From a virus, in IMG/VR virus record IMGVR_UViG_3300032323_003201, positions 1-64,000 of that record: a stretch of 64,000 bases of DNA; one strand, given 5' to 3'. Within the stretch, counting starts at the first letter, position 1; each line of letters opens with the position of its first letter. Positions 27,486 to 36,256 of the stretch are shown piece by piece. Position numbers and translations under genes: made by a program. The notes below the pieces were generated by a model that saw only the letters and a program-made list of their open reading frames with translations, ran no database searches and had not been told where the DNA came from.

Positions 27486-29417
27486 ATGCCTTCATCAGTG
27501 ATTTTTCAAGGTGGCAGAAAATATAGACCAGGTGTCTATGGTGAAATCAAGACAGCTCCCACAGCCAACCCTAGCATTGCAAGTGGTGCTGTGGCTCTCG
27601 TTGGTGATTTCCCTCTCTTCCAAAAAGATAGTGTCCACACCTTTGACAACCTAGAAGCCTTTTTAGAAGCAACTGGGGGGGAATATGGCCTTGATATACT
27701 TGGACAGATTGGTTTCTCACCTAGAGCAGATTTAGGTGGCAATCCCACAAGTATTACAATCGTAAATGCTCGCAATACAACCCAAGCAAGCCACACAGTG
27801 GGTGGGTTAAAGGTAAAGGCAAGACACTATGGCACTTGTGGCAATCGTGTTTTTGTGTCCTTGGTTGCGAATGTAGATAATGCAGATCTTTATGATTTAT
27901 ATATCTCTGAGGGTGGCTCTATTGTAGAGAAGAACAAGGGGATTGGTAAGGGGAAGATTGCAAGCCTACAATACACAGGCTCTTTACTCACAGATGTTAA
28001 GCTTGTATCAAATCAAGGCTTAGATAAGTTTGCTCTCACCTTTGTGAAAAGCATTAGCTCATCAATCATCATACCAGGTACTGCAATTGCTTTGAATGAC
28101 CTTGGTGTTGTGGGTGCACTTACCTTTACACAAAGACTACTTGCCACCCCATCCCCTGTATCAATTACAATTCATGGTTTATCAGAGACAGGCTCATCAA
28201 TCACTACCACAACCACCTTGCCTGCTGGTGCAGTGGGGACAAGTGTTACTACAAGTCAAGAGTATTCTCAAATCACAAGTATTGTGCTAGATGGTGCAAG
28301 TGATTATGCAGGGTCTATTGAAATCAGTGGCTCTTTATACTCTGTCAAGCTCTCAGAGATTTCAAGCCTTAGCTCAACTCTAGTCAGTATCAACCAAGTG
28401 CATGATGACATTGTTGTGGTTTTGCCTGAGTCTATTGTCAGTGGTGTACAGCTCGATGATGTTGCAAGTGTCAGCATTTTAGGCAGTGCCTTATCTCTTA
28501 CATGTGATTGTGCCTTCCTCAAGGATTTCCTAGATGGTAGCCTTGTTTGTGAGGGTGAAATTGTCAGTGGTGCAAGACCAACAGCACAAGATTTTAGATT
28601 AGTAGGTGGGTCTTTAGGCTCACTCACAGCAAGTGATTGGCAATCTGCTCTTGATGCACTTGTGTATAAGCAAGTCAATATCGTTGTTGCATACTCAGAG
28701 GATATTGCTATCCACCAGCTTGTAAAGGCACATTGTGAAAAGGCATCTATTGAAGCTGGCCTTGAGAGAAATGCTTGGTGTGGCACAAGTGCAGGCTTAA
28801 CACTCAATCAAATCTATGCTCAATATGTGAAAGTTTTGAATGATAGAAATTGTGCAGTAGTGGGTCAATCCCCAATCGTGCTAATCAATGGGGAGAAAAA
28901 GACACTTGCACCCAAAGCACTTGCATTCTTCATGGCATGCTTTCAAGCCTCTCTTGGTGTTGCAACACCTCTTACAAGAAAGCAACCCAAGATATTTGCA
29001 ACAACTCAAGTATTTAACCCTGAAGCAGATGCAAGCCTTGCAATTCAAAAAGGCATTGTAATTCTCAATGGCCAAGATCGTGGGTTAAAAGTTGAACGAT
29101 CTATCACTACTTGGCTCAAGGATTTAAACCCCTTCTATACTGAAGTATCTGCGAATGAGAGCATCAATCTTTCTATTAGAGATTTAAGATTATTCCTTGA
29201 TACAGAGATTGGGAGCAAGTCAACAGTAGCTCAAAAGGATAATGTTCAAAGGCTTACAATCAATCGCTTGAGCTTTCAAAGAGACAGTGGCTTAATCCTA
29301 GATTTCAAGGATGTGTCAGTGCGTCAATCTGGGGATGTCATTAGCATTGTCTATGCAATGGCAGGAATTGAGCCACTCAATTTCATCACTATCACAGCTA
29401 ATGTAGGGAGAATTTAG
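27486..29417 (+). CDS. Tail sheath protein
   Basis: 643 residues; makes the contractile outer cylinder. The N-terminal RPGVYGEIKTAPT and a C-terminal domain ending in DNVQRLTINRLSFQRDSGL and GIEPLNFITITANVGRI are typical sheath features. Ribosome site GGAG 8 bases before the ATG. Tail tube follows after two bases, as in other contractile tails. The presence of a sheath defines this as a myovirus. Confidence 0.92.
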   Translation: MPSSVIFQGGRKYRPGVYGEIKTAPTANPSIASGAVALVGDFPLFQKDSVHTFDNLEAFLEATGGEYGLDILGQIGFSPRADLGGNPTSITIVNARNTTQASHTVGGLKVKARHYGTCGNRVFVSLVANVDNADLYDLYISEGGSIVEKNKGIGKGKIASLQYTGSLLTDVKLVSNQGLDKFALTFVKSISSSIIIPGTAIALNDLGVVGALTFTQRLLATPSPVSITIHGLSETGSSITTTTTLPAGAVGTSVTTSQEYSQITSIVLDGASDYAGSIEISGSLYSVKLSEISSLSSTLVSINQVHDDIVVVLPESIVSGVQLDDVASVSILGSALSLTCDCAFLKDFLDGSLVCEGEIVSGARPTAQDFRLVGGSLGSLTASDWQSALDALVYKQVNIVVAYSEDIAIHQLVKAHCEKASIEAGLERNAWCGTSAGLTLNQIYAQYVKVLNDRNCAVVGQSPIVLINGEKKTLAPKALAFFMACFQASLGVATPLTRKQPKIFATTQVFNPEADASLAIQKGIVILNGQDRGLKVERSITTWLKDLNPFYTEVSANESINLSIRDLRLFLDTEIGSKSTVAQKDNVQRLTINRLSFQRDSGLILDFKDVSVRQSGDVISIVYAMAGIEPLNFITITANVGRI

Positions 29418-29419
29418 TC

Positions 29420-29902
29420 ATGGTACAACCAAGAGTAATCAGTGGTGCATCTGCTATCGTCAAGCAAAATGGCAAAGCGATTGGATACTGCACCAATATC
29501 ACAGTAACAGAGAATTACACCCTTCAAAGAGTGGATGTTTTAGGCTCTATTGATAGCTATGACATTGAGCCTGTAGGTAGAACAGTGAGCTGTCAAGTGG
29601 GTTTCATGAGAGTAGTGCCAAATGGTGGGTCTGCTGCACAAGGTCTTGTTCCTAGCCACCTTGCCACAGCTACCAATCAACAAAGAACAGTCGATGTGGT
29701 TAATTTCTTTTCTCAAGGTGTGGATTTAGAATTAGCTGACTCTGCTGATTTTGGTGCAGGTCAAAAGACACGATATTTAATTAAGGGTTGCAAGCCAGAG
29801 AGCCAAAGCTTTACTGTAAATCGTCAAACTTTGATGGCAACAAATGTAAATTTCCAAGCCTTAAAGCTCATTGAAATCAAGGATGAAGAGCAATTAGGCT
29901 AA
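29420..29902 (+). CDS. Tail tube protein
   Basis: 160 residues directly after the sheath. The segment GYCTNITVTENYTLQRVDVLGS and the later TVNRQTLMATNVNFQALK fit the gp19-like tube fold. The last 32 bases (29871-29902) recur at 30352-30383 beyond the next gene. Its stop codon overlaps the stop of the leftward gene at 29899. Confidence 0.85.
   Translation: MVQPRVISGASAIVKQNGKAIGYCTNITVTENYTLQRVDVLGSIDSYDIEPVGRTVSCQVGFMRVVPNGGSAAQGLVPSHLATATNQQRTVDVVNFFSQGVDLELADSADFGAGQKTRYLIKGCKPESQSFTVNRQTLMATNVNFQALKLIEIKDEEQLG
29871..29902 (+). repeat. Tube-gene 3' end, copy 1 of a 32-bp direct repeat
   Basis: TTGAAATC-A-AGGATGAAGA-G-CAATTAGGCTAA; matches 30352-30383 at 30 of 32 positions. Contains the tube stop TAA and, on the other strand, the stop TAG of the leftward gene. 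Confidence 0.95.
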
Positions 29903-30339
29903 TTTCTTCGTGAGATATCAACCTCAAAATACTCATGTAACTCTTTAATGTATTCATCAAATGGTAAAAAATCAAAATCACAGAAAATCTCTTCTATCAA
30001 ATCCTCACGACTGAAACAAGGCTCATGCTTGTAGGTTGTGATTTTTTCAGCAAGCTCATATTGTCGATCATCATTGATTGTGCCAATGACATATGGGATG
30101 GGGTAGAAGTATTTGGTGAGTGTGTAAAACTCTAGCTTGGTACTCTTATCCTTATCACCAGAGATGAAGATATCAAGCTTTTGGTAACCAATAAGAATAT
30201 GAAGCACAATCAAATCTTTCTCATACTCAATCAAAGAGTGACAAATAGATTTTGGATACCCCAATTCTTTCACCTTATCGCCTAATGTAGTGGATAGTGT
30301 TTGCAATTCTTCTTCAGAGAAAGAGAAAGTTAGGCTCAT
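29899..30339 (-). CDS. Island protein A, hypothetical
   Basis: 146 residues from the ATG at 30339 (GGAG seven bases upstream), although the frame is open further. Acidic, with no recognised domain. It shares a pattern with the product at 31155: YPKSICHSLIEYEKDLIVLHILI against HPKSICPTIEYKHNHLAL. It is the last gene of a four-gene leftward island that interrupts the rightward tail operon. The stop overlaps the tube stop by four bases (tail-to-tail). Function unknown; accessory (morphogenesis-independent) cargo is likely. Confidence 0.7.
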   Translation of the reverse strand: MSLTFSFSEEELQTLSTTLGDKVKELGYPKSICHSLIEYEKDLIVLHILIGYQKLDIFISGDKDKSTKLEFYTLTKYFYPIPYVIGTINDDRQYELAEKITTYKHEPCFSREDLIEEIFCDFDFLPFDEYIKELHEYFEVDISRRN

Positions 30340-30351
30340 GGATAGACTCCT

Positions 30352-30383
30352 TTGAAATCTAGGATGAAGAACAATTAGGCTAA
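30352..30383 (+). repeat. Tube-gene 3' end, copy 2 (fossil fragment)
   Basis: Repeats the end of the tube gene, but has an in-frame TAG replacing AAG in the tube reading frame, so it is non-coding debris. The leftward ORF B also ends here, with its TAG at the same position as ORF A's. Confidence 0.95.
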
Positions 30384-30727
30384 ATGAGTTTCTTATCACC
30401 AACAGGACAAGTATCAGTAAATAAAGCAAGGATTTGATCTAGTTTTAAACGATTGCTTACTTCGTTAGTGTAGTAATCATTATCAATCCATCCAGATGGT
30501 AAATACAACAGAGAGATGGAGTATGTGCCATCATTGTAATCAAACAAATACATGATCATCATGCCTTTGCTTTCACATTTGTAGCTAATCATAGCAACCT
30601 GTTCTTCTTCAACAAGCATGCTATCAAATTTTATACAGGTCTCATCAAGATCATATTTCTTTTTTGATGCATATAAGAAGAAATTGGATTTGATCGTTTC
30701 TTTTTGTTTTTGTGTGAGTTTTAGCAT
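30380..30727 (-). CDS. Island protein B, hypothetical
   Basis: 115 residues. N-terminus LTQKQKETIKSNFFLYASKKKYD resembles that of island protein D (LNASQKEQLKQNLISFLKRLKFD), suggesting common ancestry. Mixed alpha/beta, no known family. It overlaps ORF C start by 7 bases. Its stop lies within the second copy of the duplicated tube terminus. Confidence 0.65.
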   Translation of the reverse strand: MLKLTQKQKETIKSNFFLYASKKKYDLDETCIKFDSMLVEEEQVAMISYKCESKGMMIMYLFDYNDGTYSISLLYLPSGWIDNDYYTNEVSNRLKLDQILALFTDTCPVGDKKLI

Positions 30728-31122
30728 TTGTTTTTAAGGTATTCCTTCAAGCGTGTTGTTCGGTCAGTCAACCATTCATCTTGTAGACGCTGAGACTCTT
30801 TTGGATCAGGCCAAAAAGAATAAGCACATGTAATCAATCTCTCAACTAAAGCAGATCTAGTATCATTTGGGTATACAAGAGTTTCTTGAAAGCCAGAGTC
30901 TCCTATCTTAAATAGAATATCCTCTGTTGTTGATCCATCATCATTGAAGTGGTACATACAGCTATATGTACAAAAATCATAGAAAATGCTAATAGCATAC
31001 ATGGGATTACCCTCGATATCTATAGTATGCCTAAGTGGTTTTGTGTGTCCCATAGCTTGTAACTGCATGCACATATTACCAAGTATGAGAGCATGCTCTG
31101 CGTCTGTAAGTGTGATATCCAT
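30721..31122 (-). CDS. Island protein C, hypothetical
   Basis: 133 residues. HTKPLRHTIDIEGNPMYAIS aligns loosely with the HPKSICPTIEYK segment of protein D and YPKSICHSLIEYE of protein A. C-terminus is charged and helical. The ATG at 31122 is preceded by GGAGCTTCCTTT, the same leader as ORF D. No known family. Confidence 0.65.
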   Translation of the reverse strand: MDITLTDAEHALILGNMCMQLQAMGHTKPLRHTIDIEGNPMYAISIFYDFCTYSCMYHFNDDGSTTEDILFKIGDSGFQETLVYPNDTRSALVERLITCAYSFWPDPKESQRLQDEWLTDRTTRLKEYLKNKC

Positions 31123-31154
31123 AAAGGAAGCTCCAGTGGTTTGCTTGTGTATTG

Positions 31155-31640
31155 TTAAGATTTTGATGGTGAATTAAAAGAGCCAATATATTGGTCCCCC
31201 AAAGAACGAATAGCATTTTTGAGTGCACCATTCATATGGTCAGCATATAAAAGATTACCAAACAAGATACCAATATCAAGAACATGGTCATTTAGAATAC
31301 TATTACTGCCAAAAAGAGTAAGAGCATCCTTGATATCCACAGATTTGTCTTGGTAGTCATGGGGGATAAGTAGAGACCCAGAGTCAAAACCCATTGGATA
31401 GAAAAAGACATGTATCTTGCATTTTTGTTCTTCGTTAACCATCTTTTCTTCTAAAACTACTCTCAAAGCAAGATGATTGTGCTTGTATTCAATCGTGGGA
31501 CAAATTGATTTTGGGTGATTGACTTCTTGAAATTCACAAGTTGCAATAGCATATTGTGTGTTGTCGAATTTCAGTCTTTTAAGAAAAGAAATTAGGTTTT
31601 GTTTGAGTTGCTCTTTTTGAGAAGCATTTAGTGTAAGCAT
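31155..31640 (-). CDS. Island protein D, hypothetical
   Basis: 161 residues, first gene of the leftward island. Helical N-terminus followed by a beta-rich region containing VNHPKSICPTIEYKHNHLAL. The leader GGAGCTTCCTTTATG is identical to that of ORF C, so gene plus leader were probably duplicated together. A promoter lies at 31686-31714. Nothing in the sequence suggests a virion role. Confidence 0.68.
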   Translation of the reverse strand: MLTLNASQKEQLKQNLISFLKRLKFDNTQYAIATCEFQEVNHPKSICPTIEYKHNHLALRVVLEEKMVNEEQKCKIHVFFYPMGFDSGSLLIPHDYQDKSVDIKDALTLFGSNSILNDHVLDIGILFGNLLYADHMNGALKNAIRSLGDQYIGSFNSPSKS

Positions 31641-31685
31641 AAAGGAAGCTCCAATAGGTTATTGCATGGTTGATTTGCATATGTA

Positions 31686-31714
31686 TATATATATGAATAT
31701 GTGATTTAGATCAA
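31686..31714 (-). promoter_or_regulatory. Leftward promoter of the four-gene island
   Basis: On the minus strand TTGATC, 17-base spacer, TATATA. It faces away from the rightward promoter at 31775, so the island is separately expressed from the tail genes. Confidence 0.6.
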
Positions 31715-31716
31715 AT

Positions 31717-31740
31717 AAAAAGTTAAATTTTTAAACTTTT
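31717..31740. repeat. AT palindrome between divergent promoters
   Basis: AAAAGTTAAATTTTTAAACTTTT, a near-perfect palindrome of the same type as at 46203-46227 and 47821-47847. Possibly an operator or bidirectional terminator. Confidence 0.6.
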
Positions 31741-31774
31741 CTTAGATCATAGAAAATAACTAATTTTTATTCTG

Positions 31775-31803
31775 TTGCATGAATATTAACTATGCTATAT
31801 ATC
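31775..31803 (+). promoter_or_regulatory. Rightward promoter for tail chaperone/tape measure block
   Basis: TTGCAT, 17-base spacer, TATATC. It lies about 28 bases before the chaperone ATG, so downstream tail genes have a promoter independent of the interrupted upstream operon. Confidence 0.55.
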
Positions 31804-31831
31804 AAAGCACTTATCTTTTGATGGAGTAAAA

Positions 31832-32299
31832 ATGAGTAAGAAAGAAACAATTGATTTGAGAAAGATCAAGGCAGATGCTGAGTCTTTAGTAGAGAAAAAA
31901 GAAGATGATTTAGTCAGTAGGGAAGAGAGCTTTTCTATTGAATATGTTGCACCAACAGGCAAACAATTCAGAGCTGATCTTCTCTCTTGTGTCATGGATA
32001 CAGAGAGTAGGCTAGCAATGAATAGGGTTTTACAAAGTCTGTGCATGGGGGTTGTTTTTGATAACCTACCAACAGAAGAAAAATACAGATTACAAGGTCT
32101 TGCTCGTTGTCTAGTACAGCTCAAAGACCCACCAGAGTGGTTAACAGAATGGATTGGTCAAGACAATCAACTGCTTATACAAATTTTGAATACCTTGATT
32201 GAGCATGAAGCTCTTTTTTTTGGAGCAAGCTCCAAAGAGGGTGAAGAGGCTAAGGGACAAAAGCGAATTTCAATTACTGCAAAGTTTACTACCAGATAG
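31832..32299 (+). CDS. Tail assembly chaperone, upstream frame (gpG-like)
   Basis: 155 residues immediately before the tape measure. Acidic helical protein, as expected for the shorter form of a phage tail chaperone. A run of eight T (32214-32221) followed by a perfect hairpin lies near its 3' end and leads to the overlapping ORF in a different frame. Ribosomes that do not shift make this form. Family call is by gene order and the frameshift architecture. Confidence 0.72.
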   Translation: MSKKETIDLRKIKADAESLVEKKEDDLVSREESFSIEYVAPTGKQFRADLLSCVMDTESRLAMNRVLQSLCMGVVFDNLPTEEKYRLQGLARCLVQLKDPPEWLTEWIGQDNQLLIQILNTLIEHEALFFGASSKEGEEAKGQKRISITAKFTTR

Positions 32300-32525
32300 A
32301 ATTAAATACCACCTCTCAATTGAAAATTATTATTCGTGGGAAAATCTTGAGCTTGCCATGCTCCACTGCACACAAGAAACATTTGAGCAAGCCTTCCCCC
32401 ATCTTTATGCTAAAATCGAATTTACAGATGGGATTGCTCTCACAGGTATAGGTGAGATAGACAAGATGGAACAGGCTCTAGCAAGAGGAGAAGATCTAAA
32501 TGAGTACCTCGCAACCTACAAATAA
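32205..32525 (+). CDS. Tail assembly chaperone, frameshifted extension (gpGT-like)
   Basis: Open frame offset +1 from the chaperone ORF. It has an internal ATG (32205) but no ribosome site, so it is probably made only as the C-terminal part of a fusion: residues up to FF of the first ORF, then EQAPKRVKRLRDKSEF onward. The portion after the shift is about 100 residues and precedes the tape measure with a 26-base overlap. This layout matches G/GT proteins of many phages. Confidence 0.68.
   Translation: MKLFFLEQAPKRVKRLRDKSEFQLLQSLLPDRIKYHLSIENYYSWENLELAMLHCTQETFEQAFPHLYAKIEFTDGIALTGIGEIDKMEQALARGEDLNEYLATYK
32213..32236 (+). promoter_or_regulatory. Probable programmed frameshift site
   Basis: In-frame CTT TTT TTT followed by GGA (T run 32214-32221). 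The stretch TTTGGAGCAAGCTCCAAA (32219-32236) folds into a perfect stem-loop directly beyond it. The downstream frame requires a -2 or +1 shift. Confidence 0.7.
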
Positions 32526-34050
32526 CCAAATACCACCACCTATGGGAGTAGCTCAACCACAAATCACAGAGCCACCCCAAGCACAGCCTACAATTGCACC
32601 ACCCACAAGCACACCACAAGCAACAGGCTCAGGTGGTATCATCACTGCGATGAATGGGTTGTCAGCAGTACTCAAGCAACTCATTGAGATTAATCAAAAG
32701 CTGATTGCAAGCAATAACCTAACTGCACAAGCAACACAGCAAGCAACACAGCAAGCAACAGCACAAGCTAAGGCAGAAAAGGCAGAGAAAGAGAAAGAGG
32801 TAACCTTTCAACAGCTTGAACAAAAGATAGCTCAAATTGTTGGCAAGGTGGGTCAAGTGGGTGGTGCAACCAATGGGTTTGCAGGCCAACTCTCTGCTAT
32901 CCCTTTTGGTCTTGGTGGCTTGCTTGCATCTCAATTCTCTACCTTGATGGGTGCAGCAGACCAAGCCTCTAGCTATGGGTCAAGCCTTGCAGATTTAAAG
33001 GGTCTTGGTGGTAGTGGGATAGGTGGATTTGCTGGCAAGGGATATAAATCAGGTGAAGCCTTCTCTATTCAAAAAGCGATTGCCATGAGTGGTGGGTCTC
33101 TAAGTGTTGATCAAGCGATTGCAAGTGAGCAAAGAGGCTTGGGAGCTGGTCTAGTCGCTAGTGTGCAAAAGCTTGGTGATGTAGTAGGCAAGCAAGCAAA
33201 TTTAGGTGTATCACTCGCAAGCTCACTAATGGGACAAGATTTATCACCTGAGCAAAGACGATCAGGTCTGTCATCCATTCAAGGCATGCTCTCTCAAAGA
33301 ATGGGGGGTGATTTATCTCTTGCAAGCACCAATAGCACTGAGCTACTTCGTAAAATCAGTGATTCAAGTAGTAAAGGCACAAGTTTTCTCCAAACAATAA
33401 GCGATATTCAAAAAGAGGATGCATTAAAGAAAGGTATCATTGCATCTGATCCAATAGAAACTTTTAATCGTAAGCTATCCACACAGCAAGCAGGTCTATT
33501 ACTCGCACAACAACAGGCTGATGTAATCAAAGCAAGACCTGATCTTAGCTTGTCCCAACAATTACAGCTCTCAAGATACAATTTCATGGGTCAATCCTTG
33601 CCACCAGAGATAGCAGATGCATTCAAGGAATTGCCTCTCATACTTGGTAAAGGGAAGGGTGATTTTAGTGCGATTGGTAGGGGTGGGATTGCCTCTGCTC
33701 AAGCAAGTGCAGAGATGCAAATTATCAATTCAGCTTTAGGCAATTCAAGCTCAATTATTTCAGCAATCCAAGCAGACACAAGAGTGAGAAGAACGAATAT
33801 TTCCACCCAACAAGATTATGAAGAGCTAGGTAAGACAGGGGAAACTGCTGCACAAGCTTTAAGTGTTGGTCTCACAGTGCTTTCTAAGGGTGTAAATACG
33901 CTTGCTGGTGCTATGAATAAGACGATTGAAGCAGTGGAAAAACTCACTGAGAAATTTAGTTTTAGTGGTTTTGGTAATCCATTTAAGAGCGAACCACCAA
34001 AAGTAAAGCAAGAAAATCGTAAGGCAGGGGAGGCTAGCAAGCTACCATGA
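32500..34050 (+). CDS. Tape measure protein (putative)
   Basis: 516 residues, starting in overlap with the chaperone extension and just before the baseplate hub genes. Gln/Pro/Ala-rich N-terminus, a helical segment rich in Gln/Ala/Lys (about 75-115), glycine-rich hydrophobic stretches (LSAIPFGLGGLLASQFSTLMG) and long helical regions, as in tape measure proteins. It is short for the family, implying either a short tail or a divergent protein. Confidence 0.68.
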   Translation: MSTSQPTNNQIPPPMGVAQPQITEPPQAQPTIAPPTSTPQATGSGGIITAMNGLSAVLKQLIEINQKLIASNNLTAQATQQATQQATAQAKAEKAEKEKEVTFQQLEQKIAQIVGKVGQVGGATNGFAGQLSAIPFGLGGLLASQFSTLMGAADQASSYGSSLADLKGLGGSGIGGFAGKGYKSGEAFSIQKAIAMSGGSLSVDQAIASEQRGLGAGLVASVQKLGDVVGKQANLGVSLASSLMGQDLSPEQRRSGLSSIQGMLSQRMGGDLSLASTNSTELLRKISDSSSKGTSFLQTISDIQKEDALKKGIIASDPIETFNRKLSTQQAGLLLAQQQADVIKARPDLSLSQQLQLSRYNFMGQSLPPEIADAFKELPLILGKGKGDFSAIGRGGIASAQASAEMQIINSALGNSSSIISAIQADTRVRRTNISTQQDYEELGKTGETAAQALSVGLTVLSKGVNTLAGAMNKTIEAVEKLTEKFSFSGFGNPFKSEPPKVKQENRKAGEASKLP

Positions 34051-35549
34051 TTAGAGTTTATATTTTAGGATTAGAAAGCCTTGATATTACAAAGTTTGTG
34101 ACAAGCTTTTCCTTTTCCAAAGCAATTGATTTAACAAGTAATAAGGCAAGTATGAGCCTTGACATGTTTAGCACAAGCATAGATAACTTGTTTAAGAATG
34201 GGGATAACTTCGCACTCAAAGGCAAGCAAATCACAATCAAATATGCAGACCAGCTTATCTATTGGGGTTTTATTGATAGCATTTCAATAGATACAATTTA
34301 TGATGATATGGGTCTTGAAATCACAACATGCTCACTCTCTTGCGATAGTATCTTTACTAGGCTCTTAAACTCTGAGATTGTCCATTCAAATACAACAAAA
34401 TTGTTTGGCTCTGTGACAAGTCAGACACTGGCTGATTATGGTGCATATCTTAGCCAAGAGAATGACTTTGGTAAAATCCTACAATACACCCTTGACCAAT
34501 TTGCCTTTGCCAAAGCACCACTTGCACTATTTGAGCAGAGCCTTAAAATCGCAGAGCTAATCAATGTTTGCGATGGTGTGTCAAATTACCACCTGCCTAT
34601 TCTCGCTCAATATTCAAATCCAAGCAATAAGGTTTTCTCTATCCTAAAGCAAGGCTTAGTCAACCCCAATGATAAGTTGCTTACACTACAAAAATTCATG
34701 ACCATATTTCAGCAGACACCTGAGCTTGTAGAGTTTTTCTTCGTACTCTTACCTTACCAAGAGAGCTATAAAATTGAGCAATCAAAGAAGGTGCTTTATA
34801 AAGCTTTGGGAGCTGTGCCTACAATCATCTTTAGGTACAAGCCACTGCCACCCAAATTCAATATCAACCAAAAGACACTTGAGAAGGTGCGTGATACTAG
34901 ACTCATCTCTAAGGCCACACTTGGTAAAACATACACAGAGGATACAAGCGATAGATCTAAAATAGAATACCTAAAGATACCATCACACCAAATACTTTCC
35001 ATTGCATACGATATTGATGATGAGATGGTCAATACTGTGTCTGTTTACAATGGTGTGAGCGATAACAATTCAAGTGTTGCATTCAACCTTGCATCAAGTT
35101 TAAACCACCTAATCATGAATAAGGTTGACGCAGAAGAATTTGGCATATCCCACAAGGTCATTACTAACTTTTATGTAGAAGATCGTAATCCTCTCATATC
35201 TGCCAAGCTGACAGAGCTGGGGTTTTGCTTACATGGTGATGGTGCATATTATAGTAAAGGCATTGTGAAGCTCGCTTTATCATTTACCCAATCCCTTGTT
35301 GTTGGGATATGGTGTGATATGTCAATCAATGGGTCAAGCTTTACATGCTATATCACCAAGCTTGATTATAAGATGAGCTTGTCTGCATCTGGTGTACAAG
35401 AGGGATACATTGAAATGCACTTTGAGAGAGGTAGTAAAAATAGGTTGCCTCTATTCTATCCCAAGCAAGTCACACAAGACTATCAAGATAATGGTGCAAG
35501 CAAGCCTATCAACCCAATCCCCAAAGCTGACACTGAAAAGAGAGGTTAG
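34047..35549 (+). CDS. Baseplate hub protein, gpD-like
   Basis: 500 residues. The N-terminal SLDITKFVTSFSFSKAIDL and beta-rich pattern are like the late control protein D/T4 gp27 hub family, with a second tube-like domain near the C-terminus (LVVGIWCDMSINGSSFTCYITKL). It overlaps the tape measure stop by four bases and precedes the spike gene, the normal order. Confidence 0.7.
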   Translation: MIRVYILGLESLDITKFVTSFSFSKAIDLTSNKASMSLDMFSTSIDNLFKNGDNFALKGKQITIKYADQLIYWGFIDSISIDTIYDDMGLEITTCSLSCDSIFTRLLNSEIVHSNTTKLFGSVTSQTLADYGAYLSQENDFGKILQYTLDQFAFAKAPLALFEQSLKIAELINVCDGVSNYHLPILAQYSNPSNKVFSILKQGLVNPNDKLLTLQKFMTIFQQTPELVEFFFVLLPYQESYKIEQSKKVLYKALGAVPTIIFRYKPLPPKFNINQKTLEKVRDTRLISKATLGKTYTEDTSDRSKIEYLKIPSHQILSIAYDIDDEMVNTVSVYNGVSDNNSSVAFNLASSLNHLIMNKVDAEEFGISHKVITNFYVEDRNPLISAKLTELGFCLHGDGAYYSKGIVKLALSFTQSLVVGIWCDMSINGSSFTCYITKLDYKMSLSASGVQEGYIEMHFERGSKNRLPLFYPKQVTQDYQDNGASKPINPIPKADTEKRG

Positions 35550-35553
35550 TATT

Positions 35554-36246
35554 ATGCAAATTTGTAAGGGAAAAGTACAAGCAATCTCTAAGAATGATAG
35601 TGGTGAGCTATTGTATACGATACAGCTAGAAGATGGTTGTATTGTGAGCAATGCTAGGCAACTGAGCTGGGGTGGTAGTGATACTAGATTTAGTGTGCAA
35701 CCCATTGCAGAAGGTGCAATTGTGGTGCTTTTATTTGAGCCTAAATTCCTGCCTATCATACTTGGTTGCATTGCAGATATACAAGATAGGCAGTCAATCG
35801 GTTTAGGTATATCAACCAAGCCTATCACAAGCGATTTGAATGCAATTAGCCACTTAGACACACACCTATCAAATGCTAGAGGAAGCATAAACTTGGGTGT
35901 CAATGGGATTACTCTTGATAGTGATATCATTCGTATGCAACTCAATAAGCTCAGAATTTCGCACGATGGAAGCACAAGTGATTTGGCTATCAATGGACAA
36001 GCTTTTATTGATGCTCTCACCTCGCAACTGTCCTTCTATGTAAGCCACATGATTATCCAAAATTCAATCATGCTTAGTATTATCACAAGCCTTGCAAGTA
36101 AAGGTATTTTAACACCACAGGAAGCAGCAACACTAACAACTACTTTGACCAATAGCACAGCTCTCAATTTAAGTGAGCATGTGCCAACAAGTCAGGTTAG
36201 AGACGCTTTACTTGCTACACTAAACACACGAATAGAGCTACCATAG
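35554..36246 (+). CDS. Baseplate spike/OB-fold protein, gpV-like
   Basis: 230 residues from ATG 35554 (ribosome site GAGAGG). The N-terminal domain (about 1-85) has an OB-fold-like pattern, with VVLLFEPKFLPIILGCIADI as in gpV/gp5 spikes. A beta-helix-like segment (SINLGVNGITLDSDIIRMQL) follows, then a helical C-terminus. It would form the membrane-piercing tip below the hub. Confidence 0.7.
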   Translation: MQICKGKVQAISKNDSGELLYTIQLEDGCIVSNARQLSWGGSDTRFSVQPIAEGAIVVLLFEPKFLPIILGCIADIQDRQSIGLGISTKPITSDLNAISHLDTHLSNARGSINLGVNGITLDSDIIRMQLNKLRISHDGSTSDLAINGQAFIDALTSQLSFYVSHMIIQNSIMLSIITSLASKGILTPQEAATLTTTLTNSTALNLSEHVPTSQVRDALLATLNTRIELP

Positions 36247-36256
36247 GAGCATAAGC

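Noticed and set aside
29899-30429. Longer form of island protein A from a start at 30429
   Set aside because: The extension crosses the duplicated tube fragment and lacks a ribosome site; ATG 30339 has GGAG.
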